A stretch of 18,050 bases of DNA, from NCBI GenBank assembly GCA_964625465.1, contig CAZVFD010000030.1, forward strand, positions 1-18,050. Reading direction: 5' to 3'. The notes below the pieces were generated by a model. The model was not told where the DNA came from and did no database searches. It was given only the letters and a program-made list of their open reading frames with translations. The DNA is from CAZLFQ01 sp964625465. Its GTDB lineage: Bacteria > Pseudomonadota > Alphaproteobacteria > Rickettsiales > Midichloriaceae. Made by a program: the position numbers and the translations under genes. This document shows positions 6,202 through 11,906 of the stretch, one piece after another. Every line of letters starts with the position of its first letter. Position 1 is the stretch's first letter.

Positions 6202-6873
6202 ATGCAAAAAAATAATTACTACCAATATAAATTAGTAACAGACATAAAAACTTTTACGAAAACCTTTGAAGAATGCAACAGCAAGTGGTGGATACAAACA
6301 CTATTTGACGGCTCGCATGCAAAGTGTACTGAATCTAAGAAACAATTTGAACCGTGGGTCAACTCTCTAAATATGAATTTAGAACTCTACCCACTCAAAA
6401 CCGATACAGAAAAAAATTTTCTAAGCGCACTTAAAGATTACAAAGAAGATTGTGCAAGTCACTCAGATAATTCTTTAGGTGGCATTTCAGTTCTTGGTGG
6501 CGCAGGCCTAACAGTGTTTAGTTTAACAGTGCCATGGTTTGTATACATCGGACTAGCATACGGCGGATGCAATTATAATATAAATACAGATAAACTTTTT
6601 ATTGCTTCAGCCTCAATTTCTGGCATTAGCTTAGCGACAGGCGTTGGCCTGTTAGGTTATGGCGTCCATGCAATAGAGTCGTGCCAAATGCATACTGATT
6701 CCAACCTTAAATCATCATTTATAGAGCTTGTTAACACTCTCAACCCTACTCAATACGACCCTGCCCCGCCTGCAACCTCAGAGCAGCAGAAAGCTGTTTC
6801 TAGCTGCGATTCAACTGGTCATTGTTTAGTAGAAGATTTGACACCATCAAGTTTGACTTTAGCTGAAATTTAG
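6202..6873 (+). CDS. Two-TM membrane protein of unknown function
   Basis: This encodes 223 aa. I chose the ATG at 6202 because ACGGAGG (6192-6198) lies just upstream; a TTG at 6181 is in frame but lies upstream of that ribosome binding site. Residues 1-90 are polar, with conserved-looking Cys and Trp (FEECNSKWW). Two hydrophobic, Gly-rich helices follow at about 93-121 and 132-158, separated by a short loop with Cys and Asn. The C-terminal 60 residues are polar and Pro/Ser-rich and contain two Cys. The arrangement suggests a membrane hairpin with both ends on the same side. I recognise no family. It stands alone between dnaA/rhodanese (divergent) and rlmE. Confidence 0.75.
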   Translation: MQKNNYYQYKLVTDIKTFTKTFEECNSKWWIQTLFDGSHAKCTESKKQFEPWVNSLNMNLELYPLKTDTEKNFLSALKDYKEDCASHSDNSLGGISVLGGAGLTVFSLTVPWFVYIGLAYGGCNYNINTDKLFIASASISGISLATGVGLLGYGVHAIESCQMHTDSNLKSSFIELVNTLNPTQYDPAPPATSEQQKAVSSCDSTGHCLVEDLTPSSLTLAEI

Positions 6874-6880
6874 TGTATAG

Positions 6881-6919
6881 TTACTCTGCAATTACGCGAA
6901 AGCCTAAATAATAGAGTAA
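6881..6919 (+). promoter_or_regulatory. Leader inverted repeat at the rlmE start
   Basis: TTACTCT (6881-6887) and AGAGTAA (6913-6919) are perfectly complementary and enclose 25 bases. The right arm ends two bases before the rlmE ATG (6922) and holds the only purine-rich bases that could act as ribosome binding site. Folding would therefore mask the start. Function is inferred only. Confidence 0.35.
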
Positions 6920-6921
6920 TA

Positions 6922-7593
6922 ATGACAAAAGCATTAAGTAAATTTAGAAACACTAAACAAAAGCTCAAGTCTGCTAAAGGTAGAAAAATTGCCTCAACCA
7001 GATGGCTTGAGCGCCATCTTAATGATCCTTTTGTAAACTTGGCTAAGCAACAAGGTTATAGATCACGCGCCGCTTTTAAACTTGAAGAGATAGACGACAA
7101 ATTTAAACTCCTACGCGGTGCCAAAGCGATTGTTGATTTAGGCTGCGCTCCTGGCGGGTGGTTACAAGTCGCTCAAAAAAGAGCTGCTAAAGACGCGATC
7201 ATTGTCGGAATAGATCTACTAGAAATTGATGATGTAGTGGGCACTCATGTTATTAAGGCTGACTTCACAGATTATAACACTCATTCAAAACTCATTGAGA
7301 TGCTTGGCTCAAAAGCAAATATAATTTTAAGCGACATGGGCGCAAACTCTATTGGCGAAAGAGAAGTTGATCATTTAAGAAGCGTAAATTTAGTAGAAAC
7401 TGCTTTTGAATTCGTAAAAGAAAACCTGCTCTTAAATGGCCACTTTGTAACAAAATTACTCAGAGGTAGGCTTGAGGAAGGCCTTCTAAAAGAATTTAAA
7501 AAACTTTTCAAATCAGTAAAGGTTTACAAACCTAAATCAAGTTATGCAGACTCAACTGAAGTATATATAGTCTGCCAAAATTTCAAGAAGTAA
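6922..7593 (+). CDS. rlmE: 23S rRNA 2'-O-ribose methyltransferase RlmE (FtsJ)
   Basis: RlmE (223 aa) methylates U2552 of 23S rRNA (E. coli numbering) with S-adenosylmethionine during late 50S assembly. The SAM-binding motif is VDLGCAPGGW (residues 71-80). The catalytic K-D-K-E tetrad typical of the family is visible as Lys53 (RAAFKLEE), Asp138 (LSDMG), Lys178 (FVTKLL) and Glu213 (STEVYIV). The length is slightly above the E. coli enzyme (209 aa) because of a basic N-terminal extension, as seen in alphaproteobacteria. In E. coli rlmE is followed by ftsH, but here the cell-division pair zauP-like/zapA follows. Confidence 0.96.
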   Translation: MTKALSKFRNTKQKLKSAKGRKIASTRWLERHLNDPFVNLAKQQGYRSRAAFKLEEIDDKFKLLRGAKAIVDLGCAPGGWLQVAQKRAAKDAIIVGIDLLEIDDVVGTHVIKADFTDYNTHSKLIEMLGSKANIILSDMGANSIGEREVDHLRSVNLVETAFEFVKENLLLNGHFVTKLLRGRLEEGLLKEFKKLFKSVKVYKPKSSYADSTEVYIVCQNFKK

Positions 7594-7612
7594 GCGTGAT
7601 TTAATTTTGTCC

Positions 7613-7641
7613 TTGAACTAAGGAATACTCTGCCATATCCT
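7613..7641 (+). promoter_or_regulatory. Candidate sigma-70 promoter of the zapA unit
   Basis: TTGAAC (7613-7618), a 17-base spacer and TATCCT (7636-7641) make a plausible housekeeping promoter 25 bases before the coiled-coil gene. The -10 matches TATAAT at four positions. No other good promoter is seen in the 72-base gap after rlmE. Confidence 0.45.
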
Positions 7642-7665
7642 GTTCTCGAACGTACGTATAAAAAA

Positions 7666-7941
7666 ATGTCCAGATTAGAACAAGCAAAAGAAGATTTACG
7701 CCTAGCACTATCTAGAATTGAAGAAGTGGTAGCAAAAAGAATAGAAGAACTGCAAGCTGAAAACGGCGCGCTTAAAACCGAAATTATAAAGTTAAAACAA
7801 AAAGCTCCTTCTAGCAAAAGAAAGGTAGCATCTAATGATGCACCTGATTTGTTAAACGAAATCAATCTTATCAACAGTAAGGTAGCAAATGATGTTGATC
7901 TTACCTTGAGCGAGCTGAAGAAATTAGTGAGGCAAGATTAA
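7666..7941 (+). CDS. Coiled-coil protein upstream of zapA (ZauP-like)
   Basis: This encodes 91 aa. Residues of about 1-50 form a heptad-rich coiled coil (LEQAKEDLRLALSRIEEVVA, then IEELQAENGALKTEIIKLKQ). A Lys/Ser linker follows, then a second short helix (LLNEINLINSKVANDVDLTL). Small coiled-coil proteins of this size directly before zapA are conserved in alphaproteobacteria (DUF4164 types). In Caulobacter such a protein, ZauP, works with ZapA to focus the FtsZ ring. The stop codon overlaps the zapA start by one base (TAATG), so the two are made together. Identification rests on position and coiled-coil character, not on a clear sequence motif. Confidence 0.8.
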   Translation: MSRLEQAKEDLRLALSRIEEVVAKRIEELQAENGALKTEIIKLKQKAPSSKRKVASNDAPDLLNEINLINSKVANDVDLTLSELKKLVRQD

Positions 7942-8240
7942 TGGCATTAGTAAACGTAAAATATCGCAGCAATGTATATCAACTGATCAGCGATGACCCA
8001 GAAAAAATTTGTGGCTTGGCGGAAAAAGTAAATCAAAAAGCCGAGGAAATTGCAAAGACTTCTAAAAATGCAACTGATTCTAAAGTTGCGTTTATGCTCT
8101 CATTGATGTTGCAAGATCAACTGGATAATCAGGCTAAACCAACAGAATCTGGAGTTGATACCGAGAAAGCTTTGGCTGACACTTTGACATATGTGGCCAA
8201 TTACATAAACCACCTTGCAGATAAATTCGAAAAAAGATAG
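7941..8240 (+). CDS. zapA: Cell division protein ZapA
   Basis: ZapA (99 aa) is a cytosolic protein that cross-links and stabilises FtsZ filaments at the division site. The N-terminal VNVKYRSNVYQLISDDPEKI beta-hairpin and following LAEKVNQKAEEIAK helix are the family hallmark. The second half (residues about 52-98) is the dimerisation coiled coil. It is translationally coupled to the coiled-coil gene upstream by TAATG. 6S RNA follows directly, as in many proteobacteria, which further supports the identity. Confidence 0.9.
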   Translation: MALVNVKYRSNVYQLISDDPEKICGLAEKVNQKAEEIAKTSKNATDSKVAFMLSLMLQDQLDNQAKPTESGVDTEKALADTLTYVANYINHLADKFEKR

Positions 8241-8245
8241 AATAC

Positions 8246-8408
8246 CCCTCGAGATAGGCTCGCTAGCTCGAACTAGGAACTTATGATCATCGGGGCCTAT
8301 GTATACACTATGGGGAGCTGTCCCTTGTTACGTCCGTGGACTAACAATATGGCGCCCACCTTTAACAAAAAGGGCCTGTAGTGACAAGTTCCGACGGCTA
8401 GAGGAGTT
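8246..8408 (+). ncRNA. ssrS: 6S RNA
   Basis: 6S RNA binds the housekeeping RNA polymerase holoenzyme as a promoter mimic. The position immediately after zapA is the conserved proteobacterial location. The lower closing stem is visible as GGAACTT (8276-8282) with AAGTTCC (8386-8392), continued outward by CTAGC-type (8263-8267) and GGCTAG-type (8396-8401) pairing and by CCTC/GAGG. The inner part contains the alphaproteobacterial-looking words GGGAGCTGTCCC and GGCGCCCACCTTTAACAAAA followed by GGGC. An inner hairpin CCTTT..AAAAGG closes the right part. Exact ends are estimates (about 160 nt, somewhat shorter than E. coli's 184). The usual downstream partner (5-formyltetrahydrofolate cyclo-ligase gene) is missing. 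Confidence 0.8.
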
Positions 8409-8441
8409 TATCTCACTATGTCCTGTAAGCTTAGCTCAGAC

Positions 8442-8503
8442 GTCATCCCGAACTTATTTCGGGATCTCTCTTGAAATAGATACCGAACCAAGTTCAGCAT
8501 GAC
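8442..8503. repeat. Composite double palindrome (ATCCCGAA type)
   Basis: Palindrome ATCCCGAA (8445-8452) / TTCGGGAT (8458-8465) with loop CTTAT is followed after 13 bases by a degenerate GATACCGAACCAAGTTCAGC-type palindrome that ends in ATGAC (8499-8503). The outer ends GTCAT and ATGAC are inverted repeats of each other. The architecture of two palindromes and a short spacer parallels the 83-base units at 979 and 4017, although the stem sequences differ. Such elements are widespread in alphaproteobacterial spacers. Confidence 0.75.
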
Positions 8504-8538
8504 CTTAAAGAAGGCACTATCTTCCAAAAAGAGCCAGC

Positions 8539-8735
8539 AAATGAATTTTTAATTTTTTATCGGGGAATGTTTATGAAAAATTCATTTGTGACTCTTAACC
8601 TGTCTATAAATAATTACCTCAAAAGGGCGCGCGCGCCGTAGGCGCTCTAAGTAATGAAAGTACGTGTGGGAAGGGTCGGGGAAAGGAACGAGTGCTTTCA
8701 TTACACCAAAGATGGTTTGCGCTAGCAAACTAAAC
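8539..8735. repeat. Structured intergenic repeat, long copy
   Basis: The left and right ends match 17314-17394, but this copy has about 116 extra bases between two TCGGGGA direct repeats (8560-8566 and 8676-8682). It is highly structured. AAATGAATTTTT (8539-8550) pairs with AAAAATTCATTT (8576-8587). GTAATGAAAG (8651-8660) pairs with CTTTCATTAC (8695-8704). GTTTGC (8715-8720) pairs with GCAAAC (8725-8730). A GGCGCGCGCGCC palindrome lies at 8626-8637, strikingly GC-rich for this genome. There is no credible protein gene. It could be a miniature mobile element or a non-coding RNA. Together with 6S RNA and the flanking palindromes it fills the gene-free stretch 8409-8776. Confidence 0.8.
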
Positions 8736-8747
8736 TTCTTTTATTAG

Positions 8748-8772
8748 ATGCTGAAACAAGTTCAGCATGACA
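8748..8772. repeat. Palindrome ATGCTGAA/TTCAGCAT
   Basis: ATGCTGAA (8748-8755), loop ACAAG, TTCAGCAT (8761-8768), then GACA. It is the intact form of the degenerate right half of the composite at 8442-8503. It lies just after the structured repeat and 9 bases beyond the end of the minus-strand gene at 8777, so it may form that gene's transcript end. Confidence 0.8.
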
Positions 8773-8776
8773 GAAA

Positions 8777-9169
8777 CTATCTACGAGCAGATATAGACAC
8801 ATCTTTGGATTGCATTTCTAACTCTTCTCTAGCCAATCTTACAACGCGATGTTGCGCGACGGCACATTTGAAGGCAACAGGCAAAACTACTGTTCTAGAA
8901 ACAAGTGCTGGCCTTTCTAGCTGGCTTATCGAGCACACAAACGCACTTCTCGTGAAAGCTTCAGTTAGAACACCTTTTTGACCGCTTGCATACAAAGCCC
9001 AAGCATATTTAAACGCTTCGCTATCCGCACGTTGAGCCGCAGACAGACATTTAAAAGCTGACCACTCTGGCATAATATCGACCGCTGACTCACTACAAGC
9101 CTCTTTTTGTTCATCGCGACGCGCCATGAAAGTTCTTCTAGCTCTCTCAATAGGATCCAGCATATGCAT
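8777..9169 (-). CDS. Hypothetical helical protein
   Basis: This encodes 130 aa with no recognised family. It is rich in Ala, Arg, Glu and Ser and predicted mostly helical, with scattered Cys. AFK occurs three times (SAFKCLSAAQ, EAFKYAWALY, VAFKCAVAQH), hinting at a degenerate internal helical repeat. Codon choice favours G in the first position, as expected for a coding frame, but the base composition is more GC-rich than neighbouring genes, which may mark a foreign origin. Starts at 9169 and 9163 are both possible and neither has a clear ribosome binding site. The opposite strand has only short frames. It is plausible as a gene but not certain. Confidence 0.5.
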   Translation of the reverse strand: MHMLDPIERARRTFMARRDEQKEACSESAVDIMPEWSAFKCLSAAQRADSEAFKYAWALYASGQKGVLTEAFTRSAFVCSISQLERPALVSRTVVLPVAFKCAVAQHRVVRLAREELEMQSKDVSISARR

Positions 9170-9258
9170 TACCGAATTTTTTATGGCTTAATACTACGTA
9201 TTTTTATATTCTGCAACTTTTTTCACAAAGTGACTTCCGCAAGTCGGCACTGTTGCAC

Positions 9259-9264
9259 TATAAT
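9259..9264 (+). promoter_or_regulatory. Candidate -10 element
   Basis: A perfect TATAAT lies 43 bases before the start of the gene at 9307. No convincing -35 hexamer stands at 16-18 bases upstream, so the promoter assignment is tentative. Confidence 0.35.
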
Positions 9265-9306
9265 ACCCCGTCTACAGGTAATTTTATAAACTCAAAAAAG
9301 GACAAC

Positions 9307-9735
9307 ATGGAAGAAAAACAACAGACCTCAACTCTTACAGATAACCTAAAGAAACTTACAGAGCTTGCTCTAAAAACGATATCCCACGACATGGAAGATT
9401 CAGCGACGATGTTAAAAAATGCTCGACACTATAAAGATATAGCTACCACCCTTGAAAAGATGGCAAGTGTCGTGTCAAAGATTAATAAATTAGAAAACGA
9501 AATTACTCATCAGTCTCCAGAGAAAGATTATGTAGATAACGCAACTGCGCGAGAACAGCGGGAAATTCTAGAGGCAACTGTAAACTATTATGATGGGCAA
9601 AAAGAAAGAATTAAGGAATCGCTCGAATACTTAAAAAAACTGGAGGCCGAGGAAGGGGAAGACTTAGATATATTTGACCCAAGAAATCCCTGCGACCGCA
9701 GGCCTCCTTCAATATTAGATAAAAAAGAAGATTAA
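9307..9735 (+). CDS. Hypothetical coiled-coil protein
   Basis: This encodes 142 aa. I chose the ATG at 9307 because AAAGGA lies 5-10 bases upstream; an in-frame ATG at 9253 has no such site and would overlap the -10 element. The protein is highly charged and helical. Residues of about 8-65 (LTDNLKKLTELALKTISHDM onward) and 80-120 (EILEATVNYYDGQKERIKES) look like two long amphipathic or coiled-coil helices. The C-terminus is acidic, then contains RNPCDRRPPS. There is no membrane segment or signal peptide, so it is probably cytosolic. The family is not recognised. Its TAA abuts the rplS stop on the other strand with no spacer. Confidence 0.75.
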   Translation: MEEKQQTSTLTDNLKKLTELALKTISHDMEDSATMLKNARHYKDIATTLEKMASVVSKINKLENEITHQSPEKDYVDNATAREQREILEATVNYYDGQKERIKESLEYLKKLEAEEGEDLDIFDPRNPCDRRPPSILDKKED

Positions 9736-10131
9736 TTAAGCAGCAGGTGCAGAGCTTGTCGCCGCAGCTGGTTTTGCATAATCCATTCTTTCTGTAATAC
9801 GAGCAGACTTACCTTCAAGTTCTCTCATATAGTATAATTTCGCGCGTCTCACTTTACCGCGTTTTGTAACTGTAATGCTTTCAACTCTTGGAGAGTATAA
9901 TAGGAAATTTCTTTCAACACTTTCGCCATGGCTTGTTTTTTTAACTGTAAAAGAAGAACCAATTCCACGATTTTTTCTACGAATTACCACACCTTCGAAA
10001 GCCTGAGATCTTTCTGTTGAGCCTTCAACAATTTTGACCATTACTTTTACAGAGTCACCAGCTCTGAATTCTGGAAGTTCTTTTGACATTTGAGCGATTT
10101 GCTTCTGTTCAAACTTTTGTAGTAAATTCAT
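9736..10131 (-). CDS. rplS: 50S ribosomal protein L19
   Basis: L19 (131 aa) lies at the 30S-50S interface. The family pattern is clear: FRAGDSVKVMVKIVEGSTER, then QAFEGVVIRRKNRGIGSSFT, then ERNFLLYSPRVESITV, then RRAKLYYMRELEGKSARI. It carries an Ala/Pro/Ser tail of about 14 residues beyond the E. coli length, as is common in alphaproteobacteria. GGAG lies upstream of its start. The start codon overlaps the trmD stop (ATGA), so it is the last gene of the coupled rpsP-rimM-trmD-rplS operon. Its stop directly meets that of the convergent gene at 9307-9735. Confidence 0.98.
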   Translation of the reverse strand: MNLLQKFEQKQIAQMSKELPEFRAGDSVKVMVKIVEGSTERSQAFEGVVIRRKNRGIGSSFTVKKTSHGESVERNFLLYSPRVESITVTKRGKVRRAKLYYMRELEGKSARITERMDYAKPAAATSSAPAA

Positions 10132-10847
10132 TTTTTTTCTCCTTTATTGTATTGGTCCCACAAATCGGGACGTGCAATTTTTGTTATGTTTCGGGCCTGA
10201 TTTAACCGCCACTTATCAATTTCAGCATGGTGTCCTGAAGTCAAAACTTCTGGAACAGTATGGCCTCTCCACTCAGGAGGTCTTGTGTAATGAGGATACT
10301 CAAGTAATTTTCTGTACCTTTCATCATCACCAAAACTCTCTTCTTTTAATGCGGCACCGTCATCAAGAACGCTTGGAAGTAATCGTATACAAGCATCAAG
10401 AAACGGAATAGCGGCCACATCACCAGAAGACACGACGTAATCACCAATACTGATTTGGGTTATCTTATACTCGATAAACAGCCTTTCGTCAACTCCTTCG
10501 AATCTTCCGCACAGGAGATTAATCTCGGGATTTTGTACGATATCTCTTGCCACCTCTTGGTCAAACACTTTTCCACGCGGCGAAAAATAATATATAGGCA
10601 CCTCTTTTTTGAAACACTTATCAATGGCATGTCCTAAAACATCCGCCCGCATAACCATACCATTGCCTCCACCGTAGGGCGGATCATCAACTGTGCCATA
10701 TTTATCAAATGCATAGTCGCGTATGTTATTGGCTTTTAAAGCCCATAGCCCATCTTTAAGTGCATTGCCAGTTATCGATAAAGACAGTGGGCCAGGAAAA
10801 ATTTCTGGGAATAAGGTCAATATATTTACCAACCAAGGCTTAGTCAT
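10128..10847 (-). CDS. trmD: tRNA (guanine-37-N1)-methyltransferase TrmD
   Basis: TrmD (239 aa) methylates G37 next to the anticodon with SAM and so prevents +1 frameshifting. The deep-knot SPOUT features are visible: DDPPYGGGNGMVMRADV (about residues 54-70), YYFSPRGKVFDQEVA, LLCGRFEGVDERLFIEY, and the knot ISIGDYVVSSGDVAAIPFLD. The C-terminal part has HYTRPPEWRGHTVPEVLTSG HHAEIDKWR, which binds tRNA. The start overlaps the end of rimM by 8 bases and the stop overlaps the rplS start. Confidence 0.98.
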   Translation of the reverse strand: MTKPWLVNILTLFPEIFPGPLSLSITGNALKDGLWALKANNIRDYAFDKYGTVDDPPYGGGNGMVMRADVLGHAIDKCFKKEVPIYYFSPRGKVFDQEVARDIVQNPEINLLCGRFEGVDERLFIEYKITQISIGDYVVSSGDVAAIPFLDACIRLLPSVLDDGAALKEESFGDDERYRKLLEYPHYTRPPEWRGHTVPEVLTSGHHAEIDKWRLNQARNITKIARPDLWDQYNKGEKK

Positions 10848-11388
10848 CAGACGCTATGACTTCCTCTAGTGGATTTAATGTGATAGACTTCTGTATAATA
10901 TCAACCATAGGTACGAACTGTTTTCTAAAAGGGTAGTAAATCACCTTCTCGCTCGTGATATCATAAATCTCTAAAATATCGCCCGCACCAAAATTCACTA
11001 CGTTTTTTACAATTCCGAATTTAGAACCATCGTTTAAAAATGCTTCCATCCCTATAAGATCTGCATGATAGAACTCTCCACTAGCAGGCGTAGGAAGCTC
11101 GGATCTTTTTATGTAAAGCTTTGTATTTCTTAGATCTTCAGCTTGATTTCTACTGCTCACACCTTCTATTGCAGCAATCAGGTAATCCTTTTTCGGAAAG
11201 ACCAAGTTGATTTTGTAAACTTTACCTTCCTCATCGAAAACCTTACTAAAGCTTGTAACATCAACTGGGTTGTCCGTAAAACTTCTGATTTTTACGTATC
11301 CCTTTACTCCATGCACCGAGGTTATTACACCAACGCATATACTCCTATCTAAAGGATCTGCAGCCAATACAGTATTTTGTTTTTTCAT
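10840..11388 (-). CDS. rimM: Ribosome maturation factor RimM
   Basis: RimM (182 aa) assists 30S head assembly and binds S19. The N-terminal barrel has ICVGVITSVHGVKGYVKIRS (residues about 17-36) and the PRC-barrel part has EFYHADLIGMEAFL followed by GDILEIYD and the typical YYPFRKQFVPMVDI segment. It sits between rpsP (26 bases upstream) and trmD (8-base overlap), the conserved gene order. The start at 11388 gives the usual length; the N-terminal 15 residues before ICVG are slightly longer than in E. coli. Confidence 0.96.
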   Translation of the reverse strand: MKKQNTVLAADPLDRSICVGVITSVHGVKGYVKIRSFTDNPVDVTSFSKVFDEEGKVYKINLVFPKKDYLIAAIEGVSSRNQAEDLRNTKLYIKRSELPTPASGEFYHADLIGMEAFLNDGSKFGIVKNVVNFGAGDILEIYDITSEKVIYYPFRKQFVPMVDIIQKSITLNPLEEVIASDD

Positions 11389-11414
11389 ACCTTGAATCCT
11401 ATTAAAGCAGTTGA

Positions 11415-11663
11415 TTACGCCGCTTTAATTTGTAGTTTTTCAAAGAATTTAGCAACTCTTTCAGTAGCTTGGGCACCTTGCTTTAGCCAGTAAGCTGCAC
11501 GCTCTGAATTCACGGTTACCTTATTGTCTTTAAGAAGCGGATCATATGTACCAAGCTCTTCAATGAACTTACCATCACGAGGCGAGCGCGAGCTAGCCAC
11601 TACTAATTTATAATAAGGACGGTTCTTTGTTCCACGTCTCGCTAATCTTATTTTTACAGCCAT
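11415..11663 (-). CDS. rpsP: 30S ribosomal protein S16
   Basis: S16 (82 aa) is an early 30S assembly protein. The start MAVKIRLARRGTKNRPYYKL is the family signature, followed by ASSRSPRDGKFIEELGTYDP and the AAYWLKQGAQATERV helix. It is the first gene of the rpsP-rimM-trmD-rplS operon and has a good promoter (11697-11725). The ATG at 11663 is the only sensible start. Confidence 0.98.
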   Translation of the reverse strand: MAVKIRLARRGTKNRPYYKLVVASSRSPRDGKFIEELGTYDPLLKDNKVTVNSERAAYWLKQGAQATERVAKFFEKLQIKAA

Positions 11664-11696
11664 ATTCTATATAATTACATAATTCTTGAGACTAGT

Positions 11697-11725
11697 CTTA
11701 TACCAAGAAATCAGACAAATGTAAA
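11697..11725 (-). promoter_or_regulatory. Sigma-70 promoter of the rpsP operon
   Basis: On the minus strand TTTACA (11725-11720) is followed by a 17-base spacer and TATAAG (11702-11697). The transcript would start near 11690, inside the palindrome AGACTAGTCT (11689-11698), leaving a leader of about 27 bases before rpsP. The palindrome could be an operator, but this is speculative. Confidence 0.62.
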
Positions 11726-11760
11726 TGATTAATATACTATTGATAATAAAAATTATTTAA

Positions 11761-11906
11761 AACCTCTTGTGGGATTTGACTACCTATGTTAGCCTCTTTT
11801 TTGGACAAGACGTCCATTGATATATTCAAGTAGGAGGAAAAATGTCAATTTCATACACGCCCTATGAGTATCACCAAACTTTAGCCTCGTTAAGAGGTTT
11901 TTTTTT
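11761..11906 (+). promoter_or_regulatory. Leader of the aaRS-like/pyrDEF operon with attenuator-like hairpin
   Basis: AGCCTC (11883-11888), loop GTTAA and GAGGTT (11894-11899) form a short stem followed by an uninterrupted run of nine T (11898-11906), just inside the first gene. The right arm AAGAGGTT (11892-11899) is also complementary to AACCTCTT in the leader (11761-11768), and AAGAGG to CCTCTT at 11793-11798. TTAGCCTC occurs at both 11789-11796 and 11881-11888. Mutually exclusive pairings of this kind are typical of attenuators. The strong ribosome binding site AGGAGG (11832-11837) lies between. Mechanism is inference; no PyrR or UTP-sensing motif was recognised. Confidence 0.4.

Noticed and set aside
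8299..8502. Plus-strand 67-aa reading frame
   Set aside because: It lies over the 6S RNA and a palindromic repeat and has no ribosome binding site or protein-like composition.
8626..8637. GGCGCGCGCGCC palindrome as a restriction or Chi-like site
   Set aside because: A single occurrence with no supporting context; better explained as part of the structured repeat.
8748..8981. Plus-strand 77-aa reading frame
   Set aside because: It starts inside a palindrome and runs antisense to the better-coded minus-strand frame.
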